Source: Ardenticatenia bacterium
Lineage (GTDB): Bacteria; Chloroflexota; Anaerolineae; Promineifilales; Promineifilaceae
Length of the DNA stretch: 6,428 nucleotides
Direction: 5' to 3'
Assembly (NCBI GenBank): GCA_014237545.1
Contig: JAACJX010000013.1
Span: 1,644 to 8,071, forward strand
Each line of letters opens with the position of its first letter. The stretch's first letter is position 1. The position numbers and the translations under genes were made by a program. Positions 1 to 6,428 of this stretch are shown here, piece by piece. The notes under the pieces were generated by a model that did no database searches, was not told where the DNA came from, and saw nothing but the letters and a program-made list of their open reading frames with translations.

Positions 1-2503
1 TGAAATTGGCCGGCCCCCGCATGATCTCGCTTGCATCAAAAGCGGCCAGAATGCGACTCACTGTTTTGGCGGTAGGCCCGTGGCCGGCGATCTGCTGCAA
101 TAATTTCTGCATTTGGGGGCCCAGGTCGACAAAGGTTCGGGTGAAAACACCGCGTCGCGCCAGTTCCACCGCCTGGATGAGCGTTTCGCGCGCGAGGGCA
201 ATGTGACCCTGTGATAGGTGGGCCAGGGATCGCAAGGCCAGAACTTGGATCATGATGCGGTAATTGAACGAACCCTCAGCTATCTCACCGACCGTATCCA
301 GTATTTTCATGGCTGTCTGGATGTCAATGTCCTTATTCCGAGCGATGAGGATGCGCGCCCTGGTTAACTGGGATTGCTCCATCAAAACGGCAAGCGATTG
401 CTCGGCCGGTGGCGCGTTGAAAAGTTCGGCCCATCGTTCCGCCGCTTCCAGGTCTCCAGCCATGAGCATCAATCGCGCTCGCGCGGCGGCCGTTTCAGCG
501 CTCTCGTGGCCATGAAACTCCAGCTCCATCCGGCTCAACTGGTCAATTGTCTCTCTGGCGCTGGCGCTATCGCCGAGCGCCTGGGCGGCGAATGCCTGCC
601 CAGTCATCGCATTGCGTGCGATCAGCAGATTGATTCCAAAGGATACGTCAACCCCTTCCGAAAACTGCCGCGCGGCTAGTACCGTCACATTCCATTCATA
701 ATTTACGAGTCCCAGAAGATAATGCCCCCAGCTTTTCAACATAGGAAACCGGATTTCCGTGGCCTGCCGCAATAGTGTCTTAGCCGTTCGTTCGGCGATT
801 TCATAATTGCCGGCCTGGATGGCGTTGATCGCCAGGGCCAGTAAAAGCCGCAGCGTAGGGCCGTCTATTGTGGTCCGAGATGAAGATTCATACTGCTCGG
901 TTAGAAATTTTTCAGCGTCGGTGGCGCGCCCGGTTGCGTACAGGCTTAGACCCAGATATGTCCAGCCAACTCCACGCACGTAACGCCAATCTTCGGGTAC
1001 CAGGGCCAGACTATTCTGGCAAAACACTACCGCCTGGTCATACTGATTAAAATAGTAAGCGTAATGCCCCTTTAATGCGGCTATCTGTCCACGTAGCGAT
1101 GGTGACTGGGCCGACCGGTCAACGCCGTCGAGCAACGATTCAACCTGCGCGATGACAGGCATCAAGTTTTCGTATTCCCATTTAATCGCATGCGTCCAAG
1201 CCCTCAGCAACAATAGATCATGGCTCCGCTGGATGAATTCTTCGGGCATGAGGCGGAGCCAGCGCTCCATGGTTGGCCGATCTTCGCGATTGAGAAGATC
1301 GCGAATTCCTTGTTTCATGAAGCCCGCCGCCTGTTCGAGGTCGCCGGCCTCCAGAGCATGTTGGATCGCCTCATCCCGCAGGTCGTTCGCCGCGAACCAA
1401 GCGGCGGCACGACCGTGCAAAGCATTGACCTGATCGGGGGTTAAGGTGCTAGACAACCTCTTTCGCAACAAGTCGCGGAACATGCGGTGAAATCGAAACC
1501 ACTCCTGGTGAGTATCGAGCGGCGTCACGAACAAATCTGTCGTTTCTATGTAGTCGAGGCATGCGCGAGGATCACAATCGGCGGCATCACCATTCAAGAG
1601 GGCAGCACACAACGGGGCGCAGAATCGGTCTACAATCGATATCATCAGCAAGAAGCGCTGAATGACCGGTGGCTGAACGCTAATAACCTCATTCACCAGG
1701 TAGTCGGTTACGTAAGTATCGCCATCCTGCAAGGCTGAACGGATCGCTTGAGGAGCATAACGGCCAGCCATCGATAACGTGATCATCTTCATGCCCGCGA
1801 TCCAACCCTCTAATTGGCCCTGAATTAGGGATAGCGCGGTTTCATCCGGAGCACCGCCAAGCGCGAGGGAAAAGTATTCGGTTATCTCGTCCGGCAAGAA
1901 ACGCAAATCACGCGCGCGAATTTCCGTCAATAAGCCATGAGCGCGCAGCCCGGCCAGCGGCAGAGAGGGATTGTATCGGGAGAGGATGATCATGTGCATC
2001 CGGCTTGGCCAGTGTCGCACAAAGTCGTCGAGGAAAGCCAGCACACTCTGATCGCGAATCGTGTAAAAGTCATCCAGAACAATGATAAACGGTGACGGGA
2101 GAAGCTCGATTTCGTTGATGAGCATGTCGCTCAGCAAGCCGACGGGCGGTTCCCGGTCGGCGTTTATGAGGTTGACCGTCTCGGGGCAAGCGTCAGGAAA
2201 GATCGTCTGGAGCGCGCCGATGAGATAGCGCAGCAAGAATACTGGATCCCTGTCACCTTCATCCAGCGTCAACCACGCCGCCGGGATTGGCTCGTCGTTC
2301 CGGCAGTTCTGTTCTTGTAGCCAGGAGCTAACGAGCGTTGTCTTGCCGAATCCCGCCGGCGCGACAACGAGCGTGAGCGGCCCTTCCATTCCGGCGTCGA
2401 GTTGCTTCCTTAACCGGTGGCGGATAACAAGATCTTTAGTCACCCCCGGCCGGTTGAGCTTGGTATGGAGAAGGACGATGTCCAGATTGTGCGAAGTGTT
2501 CAT
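1..2503 (-). CDS. MalT-like LuxR-family ATP-dependent transcriptional regulator (paralog A), 3' end cut by window edge
   Basis: I translated this reading frame by hand from the ATG at 2503; it stays open for 834 codons to the left edge with no stop or frameshift. The product is a STAND-class P-loop regulator of the MalT type, expected to be a cytoplasmic, ligand- and ATP-controlled transcription activator. Residues 48-56 form the Walker A motif APAGFGKTT (Lys54). Walker B is IIVLDD (Asp144, Asp145), and an Arg176 follows in LSRYNP as in MalT. The family hallmark EWFRFHRMFRDLLRKRL is at 334-350. Residues from about 360 to 815 are helical TPR-like repeats, including NREDRPTMERWL (from 405) and WGHYLLGLVNYEWN (592-605). 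The visible part stops in the linker after SRILAAF, so the C-terminal LuxR helix-turn-helix (about 80 residues, judging from paralog B) lies outside the window. The first 61 residues match B at 45 positions. No strong Shine-Dalgarno precedes the ATG; GAGAGG sits about 13 nt upstream. The ligand and regulon are unknown. Confidence 0.93.
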   Translation of the reverse strand, partial: MNTSHNLDIVLLHTKLNRPGVTKDLVIRHRLRKQLDAGMEGPLTLVVAPAGFGKTTLVSSWLQEQNCRNDEPIPAAWLTLDEGDRDPVFLLRYLIGALQTIFPDACPETVNLINADREPPVGLLSDMLINEIELLPSPFIIVLDDFYTIRDQSVLAFLDDFVRHWPSRMHMIILSRYNPSLPLAGLRAHGLLTEIRARDLRFLPDEITEYFSLALGGAPDETALSLIQGQLEGWIAGMKMITLSMAGRYAPQAIRSALQDGDTYVTDYLVNEVISVQPPVIQRFLLMISIVDRFCAPLCAALLNGDAADCDPRACLDYIETTDLFVTPLDTHQEWFRFHRMFRDLLRKRLSSTLTPDQVNALHGRAAAWFAANDLRDEAIQHALEAGDLEQAAGFMKQGIRDLLNREDRPTMERWLRLMPEEFIQRSHDLLLLRAWTHAIKWEYENLMPVIAQVESLLDGVDRSAQSPSLRGQIAALKGHYAYYFNQYDQAVVFCQNSLALVPEDWRYVRGVGWTYLGLSLYATGRATDAEKFLTEQYESSSRTTIDGPTLRLLLALAINAIQAGNYEIAERTAKTLLRQATEIRFPMLKSWGHYLLGLVNYEWNVTVLAARQFSEGVDVSFGINLLIARNAMTGQAFAAQALGDSASARETIDQLSRMELEFHGHESAETAAARARLMLMAGDLEAAERWAELFNAPPAEQSLAVLMEQSQLTRARILIARNKDIDIQTAMKILDTVGEIAEGSFNYRIMIQVLALRSLAHLSQGHIALARETLIQAVELARRGVFTRTFVDLGPQMQKLLQQIAGHGPTAKTVSRILAAFDASEIMRGPANF

Positions 2504-2623
2504 GATGTGCTGGTCGCCTCTCGGAAAACGGACAACTCGCTTACACTGAACGCTGCCAGAAGAACAGAGCCAGTTGCCAAGCCGAGGCAATAGTCTGTTG
2601 AGACATTCGAGATGTCACTTATC

Positions 2624-2653
2624 ATTATATTATACGGGGAAAGCACACTTTAA
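2624..2653 (-). promoter_or_regulatory. Candidate promoter for MalT-like gene A
   Basis: On the minus strand the sequence CCGTATAATATAATG contains two overlapping perfect -10 hexamers, TATAAT at 2634-2629 and 2629-2624. For the second, TTAAAG at 2653-2648 is a partial -35 (3 of 6 matches to TTGACA) with an 18-bp spacer. This would give a leader of roughly 110-120 nt before the ATG at 2503. It lies in the spacer after gene B, so A can probably be transcribed on its own as well as by read-through. No clear terminator separates the two genes. Confidence 0.5.
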
Positions 2654-2699
2654 TGGAAAAATTCGATTTGGAGGACAGCCCCAAGCTAGGAGGCCTCAG

Positions 2700-2719
2700 C
2701 CAGACAGATTTCCAGACAG
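2700..2719 (-). repeat. 12-bp-phased direct repeat of CTGTCTGG between genes B and A
   Basis: Two exact copies of the 8-mer CTGTCTGG (minus strand, 2719-2712 and 2707-2700) are separated by AAAT, start-to-start 12 bp. They lie just after the stop of gene B and about 70-90 bp upstream of the candidate -10 of gene A. They could be an activator site; chance is not excluded. Confidence 0.3.
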
Positions 2720-2730
2720 GCAAGCAGATT

Positions 2731-5478
2731 CTAGCTGGGTGAAATGATCCCCTTTCTAACCGCGATATCGACGGCTTCCCAGCGCGAATGAACATCAAAT
2801 TTATCGTACAGGCTGATCGTGTAGCGTCTGGCCGTCACATAGGAGATGTTAAGTCGACTGGCGATTACCTTGAGGCTGATAGGTTCGGCCAGCAAGGTCA
2901 GAACTTCGAGCTCACGCGGGGCAAGGTGGATAACTTGTTCATCGCCCGTTGGCGAGGCCTGAGAGCCCAGCAGCCGGTTGCCATGCCCTGGTGTCGCGTC
3001 ATCGCCCGGGAAAGCGGCCAGGATGCGATTGACCATCTTCGAACTTGATCTGTGTAAGGCGATCTGAGTCAGAAGTTGCTGCATTCGAGGGCCTAAATCA
3101 ACATACAAGCGGGTGAAGATGCCCTTGCGCGCCAGTTTGACCGACCCGATGAGCGCTTCATGCGCGCCTTCATCGTCTCCCTGGGTCGATAAGGCCAGCG
3201 CGCGCAGGGCCAAAACCTCCAACGTGACGCGGGTGTTATAGGTGTGATCGGCCAGTTCGGCCACTTCACTCAGTAACTGCAATGCGGATGGTATATCGTC
3301 CTCCTGGTTCCTGGTGATGAGGAGGCGCGCCTGGGTGAGGTGAGGATTTTCGAGCCAAGGTGGCAGCGCCTGGGGCGGCGGTAACACGTTGAAAAGATCG
3401 GCCCACCGTTCGGCCTCTTCCTGCCTGCCCTGGATGAGCAATAGCCGCACCCGGCTTGAGGCCGTATCTATCTCTTCCCGGCCCCGATACTCCAGATCCA
3501 TCTGCCCCAGATGATCAATGGTTTCAAGGGCAGCGGCTTCGCGCCCCAGAGCCTGGTGGACAAGTGCCTGGCCGATCTGCCCATTGCGAGCGATCGCTAA
3601 CAGGGTCGTGAAATACATACCAGCCACTTGCTCAAAGTGGCGTGCAGCCGTTTCCAAATCGTTCCACTCGTAGTTCACGAATCCGAGCAGGTAGTGCCCC
3701 CAACCCAGGATGACTGGCAACCGGCCAGGCGGGCAGTTCCGGACGATAACCTGGGCGGTCCGTTCGGCGATTTCATAATTACCGGCCTGAACAGCATTGA
3801 TCGCCAGCGCCTGTAGATGCCGCAGGGCATAGCCGTCGGTCTTGATGTTAGCGTTTTCATACGCTTTGAACAGAAATTCCTCAGCCTCATTGGCGTGGCC
3901 GTCCGCGTACAAGCCGATCCCGATGTACATCCCGGCGTTACCCCGCACGTACACCCAATCCTCGGGCAGGAGGGCCAATGCTTCCTGACAGTAGGGTATC
4001 ACGCGGGCTGGCTGCCGGTAGAAGTAGAAAGTGAGTCCTTTCAGCATGGCGATTGCCCCTCTCAACGCCTGCCGGCTCTCCGAATGGTCCCCTTCCAGCA
4101 ACGTTTCTGCCTGTTCGAGCGTGCGCGAGAGCCGTTCGTGTTCAAATCGCAGGGCGAGGACAAAGCCTCTCATCACCAGCAGTTCGGGGGTTTGCTGGAT
4201 AAAGCTCTCGGGCACCAGGGCCAGCCACCGCTCCAGGGTCGACCGGTCTTCGCGGTTGAGAACATCACGCAAACCTTGTTGCATGTAGCGCGCCACCGAC
4301 TTGAGGCTGCCGGCTTCCATGGCATGGGCGATGGCCTGTTCCGTCAGGTCATGCGCGGCAAACCAATCGGCCGCCCTCAGGTGAAGTTGGTCTATTTCGG
4401 CCGGCGACACCGATGCGGCGAGTTTTTGCCGCAAGGAATCACGAAACATGTCGTGATACCGATACCACTCCTGTCGTTTATCGAGGGGCATCATGAACAA
4501 ATCGGCCGCTTCCAGATAATCCAGGCATGCTCTCGCGTGGCCGTCGTCAGCTTCACTTTCCAGGATGGCTTCGCACAAGGAAGTGCAAAATTGATCCGCG
4601 ATTGACGTTTTGAGGAGAAATTCTTGGATGGCTGGTGTTTGCCGGGCATAGACCTCGTCGACCAGGTATTTAGCGATGTGGGTATCACCCCCGGTTAACA
4701 TCGACGTGAGGGCGCGCGCATCCTCGGCGTCATTCATGGATAAAATGGCCATCTTCAAACCCGCAATCCAACCTGCCAGCCGCCCCTGAAGATGCGATAT
4801 GTCGAGTGCGTCGAAGGAAGAGCCTAGAGTTCGATGGAAATACTCGACCGTCTCGGCCGGCGAGAAGCGCAGGTCGCGCGAGCGTATTTCCGCTAACAAC
4901 CCCTTGGCGCGGAGGGAGGCCAGTGGCAAGGGTGGATTATAACGGGATAGCAGAACAAGATGCATGCTTGGCGGCCAGTGATGGGCCCAGTCATTAAGGA
5001 AGTCGACAATACCCGCTCTCCCTTGGGGGGTGTGCAGGTCATCGATCGCCAGGATAAAACGCGATGGCAAAAGGCTCAACTCATTCGTGAGAATGCTAAA
5101 AATCAGGCGTGGAGGTACCTGTTGGCCAGCCTTGAGCAAGGCCAGAGTCTCAGGACAACCGTCCGGAAAAATTGTCCGCACCGCGGCAATGAAGTAGAGC
5201 AGGAATACGTTGTGATCGCTGTCCCCTTCATCCAGCGTGAGCCATGCGGAAGGGATGGATACGTCGCCGGGGCCAAGGTCGCTTAACGTTTGCAGCCACG
5301 AACTGACGAGCGTCGTCTTGCCGAACCCGGCCGGCGCGACGACCAGGGTGAGGTGTCCATCCAGCCCGGCGTTCAGTCGGGTCAACAGGCGAGGGCGACT
5401 GATAAGGTCCTTCGTCACTCCGGGACGATTGAGCTTGGTTTGCAGGAGGATGATGTCAGTGTTCGGCCTTGTGGTCAT
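2731..5478 (-). CDS. MalT-like LuxR-family ATP-dependent transcriptional regulator (paralog B), complete
   Basis: This 915-residue protein is close to the length of E. coli MalT (about 900). The order of parts is typical of the family. A P-loop NTPase domain has Walker A APAGFGKTT at 48-56 (Lys54), Walker B FILAIDD (Asp146, Asp147) and LSRYNP with Arg179. A winged-helix region follows, with FLLKTSIADQFC near 287-298 and EWYRYHDMFRDSLRQKL at 337-353. Helical TPR-like repeats run from about 360 to 815, with NREDRSTLERWL from 408, GNYEIAERTA at 566-575 and WGHYLLGFVNYEWN at 593-606. A Gly/Pro/Ser-rich linker covers about 824-848. A LuxR helix-turn-helix starts at LAPRELEVLTLL (852-863) and runs to about 911. 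The usual TVKRH of the recognition helix is TARRY (882-886). The ATG at 5478 is chosen because it aligns with the start of paralog A and an in-frame TAA lies at 5526-5524; no clear Shine-Dalgarno precedes it. It is expected to oligomerise on ligand and ATP binding and activate promoters. Ligand and targets cannot be inferred. Confidence 0.95.
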   Translation of the reverse strand: MTTRPNTDIILLQTKLNRPGVTKDLISRPRLLTRLNAGLDGHLTLVVAPAGFGKTTLVSSWLQTLSDLGPGDVSIPSAWLTLDEGDSDHNVFLLYFIAAVRTIFPDGCPETLALLKAGQQVPPRLIFSILTNELSLLPSRFILAIDDLHTPQGRAGIVDFLNDWAHHWPPSMHLVLLSRYNPPLPLASLRAKGLLAEIRSRDLRFSPAETVEYFHRTLGSSFDALDISHLQGRLAGWIAGLKMAILSMNDAEDARALTSMLTGGDTHIAKYLVDEVYARQTPAIQEFLLKTSIADQFCTSLCEAILESEADDGHARACLDYLEAADLFMMPLDKRQEWYRYHDMFRDSLRQKLAASVSPAEIDQLHLRAADWFAAHDLTEQAIAHAMEAGSLKSVARYMQQGLRDVLNREDRSTLERWLALVPESFIQQTPELLVMRGFVLALRFEHERLSRTLEQAETLLEGDHSESRQALRGAIAMLKGLTFYFYRQPARVIPYCQEALALLPEDWVYVRGNAGMYIGIGLYADGHANEAEEFLFKAYENANIKTDGYALRHLQALAINAVQAGNYEIAERTAQVIVRNCPPGRLPVILGWGHYLLGFVNYEWNDLETAARHFEQVAGMYFTTLLAIARNGQIGQALVHQALGREAAALETIDHLGQMDLEYRGREEIDTASSRVRLLLIQGRQEEAERWADLFNVLPPPQALPPWLENPHLTQARLLITRNQEDDIPSALQLLSEVAELADHTYNTRVTLEVLALRALALSTQGDDEGAHEALIGSVKLARKGIFTRLYVDLGPRMQQLLTQIALHRSSSKMVNRILAAFPGDDATPGHGNRLLGSQASPTGDEQVIHLAPRELEVLTLLAEPISLKVIASRLNISYVTARRYTISLYDKFDVHSRWEAVDIAVRKGIISPS

Positions 5479-5536
5479 GATGATCTGAGCGTGTCCCGGT
5501 ATAGCAGGACAACCCTCTCCACTTTAGCGGAGGGAC

Positions 5537-5564
5537 TCACGCGCAAGACATTTGATGCACCTCC
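5537..5564 (-). promoter_or_regulatory. Shine-Dalgarno plus four-codon minigene in the leader of gene B
   Basis: On the minus strand a strong GGAGGT (5564-5559) is followed after 7 nt by ATG TCT TGC GCG TGA (5551-5537), encoding MSCA and a stop. This is the best ribosome-binding site in the B leader, yet it is not in frame with B, whose ATG lies 58 nt further on. If the promoter at 5609-5636 is used, the minigene is on the transcript and could affect translation or stability of the B message. Chance occurrence remains possible. Confidence 0.3.
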
Positions 5565-5608
5565 GATAGGTATTGCCGTCTGGCGGTTTCGAGGGGTCCT
5601 TCCATAAA

Positions 5609-5636
5609 ATTATACCGGCTAGCTGATTTGACACAA
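5609..5636 (-). promoter_or_regulatory. Candidate promoter for MalT-like gene B
   Basis: On the minus strand a perfect TATAAT (5614-5609) is preceded by TTGTGT (5636-5631) with a 16-bp spacer. The core CCGGTATAATTTTATG resembles CCGTATAATATAATG in front of gene A and sits at a similar distance from the ATG (about 130 nt), which supports both calls. A start near 5602 would give a leader of about 124 nt. The -35 overlaps a perfect TTGACA (5628-5633) on the plus strand that could belong to a divergent promoter for the membrane-protein gene. For that plus-strand box no -10 at good spacing is evident; the best is GATATA at 5654 with 20 bp. Confidence 0.45.
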
Positions 5637-5654
5637 GTCGGCGTGTGGGGCCAG

Positions 5655-5674
5655 ATATACACCTTATATACGCC
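5655..5674 (+). repeat. 11-bp-phased direct repeat in the divergent region
   Basis: ATATACACC (5655-5663) and ATATACGCC (5666-5674) form a near-perfect direct repeat, start-to-start 11 bp, about one helical turn. It lies upstream of the candidate promoter of gene B, about 50-70 bp from the inferred start, and between the plus-strand TTGACA and the membrane-protein gene. Phased direct repeats are how MalT-type activators bind, so this is a candidate operator. The sequence alone does not show binding. Confidence 0.3.
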
Positions 5675-5719
5675 ATTTCGTTGATATGAAGATACGTCGC
5701 GCCGGCCCATAATGCCAAT

Positions 5720-6268
5720 ATGGCTAAAAATCGAAAGCTCCATTTCAACTGGCGGCTCATGCTCGTTCAGATCGTGGCCAATGCTTTGGCCCTGGGCCTG
5801 ACCGTGTTGATATTACCGGGGATTCGCTTCCAGGCCGAGCGCCTTGTCCTGGCGTTGCTGGCCTCCGGATTCATCTTCGGCCTGCTTAATGCCTTCCTCC
5901 GGCCCATCCTGCAGTTCATCATGTTCCGCTTCCTGTTCATCACTTTCGGCCTGGTTCTCATCGTGATCAACTTCTTCATGCTGAGGATGCTGGCCCGGCT
6001 GACGCCCGGCTGGTTCGAAAGCGACGGCATCCTGTGGACAATGTTCGCGGCGGTTCTCGTGGGCCTGTTCGGCGTGTTCTTCGAGACGCTTCTGGGGCTG
6101 CGGCCGCCACTCCGCGACGACCGCCCGGAAGCCCGTTCGATGGGCCGCTGGTTCAGCCTGAGCGGCGCGCCGGTCCAGATACCGGTCTTCGAGGCCGTGG
6201 CGGGCGAACCGGCCGCCGAACAAACCCCGGAAGTTCTCGTAGACCATGATTTGGAAGAGAGACCATGA
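5720..6268 (+). CDS. YvlD / phage-holin-4_2 family four-helix membrane protein with long C-terminal tail
   Basis: The 182-residue product has four hydrophobic segments, at about 12-33, 41-60, 65-93 and 103-126, and is an integral membrane protein. The pattern NALALGLTVLILPGIRF, then LLASGFIFGLLNAFLRPIL (47-65), then ITFGLVLIVINFFMLRML (74-91) matches the YvlD/DUF-type family (Pfam Phage_holin_4_2). In that family an Asn-Ala-Leu motif in helix 1 and an N-A-x-x-R-P-I motif in helix 2 are characteristic. Despite the family name, members are chromosomal membrane proteins of unknown function and not phage lysis proteins. Usual members are about 110-130 residues, so the hydrophilic, acidic tail of about 55 residues (127-182, ending DHDLEERP) is an addition. 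The ATG at 5720 is the only ATG, GTG or TTG codon in frame after an in-frame TGA at 5687. It lacks a recognisable Shine-Dalgarno. Its stop overlaps the next gene by ATGA, suggesting an operon with translational coupling. Confidence 0.88.
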   Translation: MAKNRKLHFNWRLMLVQIVANALALGLTVLILPGIRFQAERLVLALLASGFIFGLLNAFLRPILQFIMFRFLFITFGLVLIVINFFMLRMLARLTPGWFESDGILWTMFAAVLVGLFGVFFETLLGLRPPLRDDRPEARSMGRWFSLSGAPVQIPVFEAVAGEPAAEQTPEVLVDHDLEERP

Positions 6269-6428
6269 CACAACGTAGTAGCAGTATCGACCAGGTGCGG
6301 GAGAGCCTGCGCCTGCAACAAATCTACAACACCATCAGCAGTTACGCCCTCGACATGGCCCTGGACCGTGGCGCGCTAGGCGACTTTCGCCGGCGCATGC
6401 AGGGCTTCATTTACCAGCCGGGCGAGGA
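6265..6428 (+). CDS. N-terminal fragment of probable ABC1/UbiB/AarF-like kinase, cut by right edge
   Basis: A frame opens at ATG 6265 and stays open for 54 codons to the window end. It begins MTQRSSSIDQVRESLRLQQI and continues with YNTISSYALDMALDRGALG and FRRRMQGFIYQPGE. The start is supported by the 4-bp ATGA overlap with the stop of the upstream membrane-protein gene and by a purine-rich GGAAGAGAG (6253-6261) ending three bases before the ATG. From memory, the pattern of a helix ending LQQIYN, then A-L-D-R-G-x-x-G-x-F-R-R-R-M-Q, resembles the region before the kinase domain in ABC1/UbiB/AarF-family atypical kinases of Chloroflexota. Those proteins act in quinone or lipid metabolism and are often membrane-associated. 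None of the kinase motifs (the Ala-rich nucleotide loop or the KxGQ motif) falls inside the window, so the family call is tentative; the existence of the gene is much surer. Confidence 0.6.
   Translation, partial: MTQRSSSIDQVRESLRLQQIYNTISSYALDMALDRGALGDFRRRMQGFIYQPGE

Noticed and set aside
2655..2730. Possible intrinsic terminator after gene B (GAGGCCTC palindrome, later T-run)
   Set aside because: No stable GC-rich hairpin directly precedes the T-run at about 2660-2656 on the minus strand; the palindrome is short and about 30 nt away.
3817..4605. 262-codon open frame on the plus strand
   Set aside because: It lies wholly antisense to gene B, which has clear family motifs throughout. The translation has no recognisable domain and reads as a codon-bias shadow.
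5499..5504. TGCTATACC as an extended -10 close to the start of gene B
   Set aside because: No -35 at suitable spacing (CTAAAG at 17 bp), and the leader would be very short; the TATAAT at 5614 is a better match.
5524..5760. 78-codon minus-strand frame across the divergent region, with a signal-peptide-like start
   Set aside because: Its hydrophobic start is the complement of the beginning of gene C and the upstream region. It has no Shine-Dalgarno or family resemblance and overlaps the candidate promoter region.
5720..6100. Reading the holin-family label as evidence for a prophage
   Set aside because: No phage genes flank it. The YvlD-type family is widespread on chromosomes and the name is historical.
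5767..6321. Minus-strand open frames of 184 and 152 codons opposite the membrane-protein gene
   Set aside because: They are antisense to gene C, whose hydrophobic pattern matches a known family. Their Arg/Gln/Glu-rich low-complexity content is typical of reverse-strand shadows.

Overview
The window holds four protein-coding genes in two divergent blocks. Leftward (minus strand) are two tandem paralogous MalT-like (LAL-type) transcriptional regulators. The downstream one is cut by the left edge, leaving 834 residues visible; the upstream one is complete at 915 residues. Rightward (plus strand) are a small four-helix membrane protein of the YvlD / phage-holin-4_2 family and, overlapping its stop by ATGA, the first 54 codons of a gene that resembles the N-terminus of Chloroflexota-type ABC1/UbiB/AarF kinases.

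No rRNA or marker gene is present, so the organism is inferred only. Moderately GC-rich coding DNA, a tandem expansion of roughly 900-residue MalT-like STAND regulators, and a YvlD gene followed by an ABC1-like gene together suggest a Chloroflexota bacterium (Anaerolineae-like). This is an inference from gene content.

Layout: 1-2503 (-) is the 3'-truncated MalT-like gene A. 2504-2730 is a 227-bp spacer with a good -10 box for A and a pair of short direct repeats. 2731-5478 (-) is the complete MalT-like gene B. 5479-5719 is a 241-bp divergent regulatory region with a -10/-35 pair facing B, a perfect TTGACA facing C, an 11-bp-phased direct repeat, and a Shine-Dalgarno-equipped four-codon minigene in the B leader. 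5720-6268 (+) is the YvlD-like gene C, and 6265 to the right edge (+) is gene D.

A and B share N-terminal P-loop, central helical-repeat and linker architecture residue for residue over most of their length, so they arose by gene duplication. B ends in a LuxR-type helix-turn-helix; the matching part of A lies beyond the left edge. Their ligand and targets cannot be read from the window. The divergent C-D pair is the nearest candidate target, but nothing here proves it. No mobile element, CRISPR array, tRNA or rRNA was seen.
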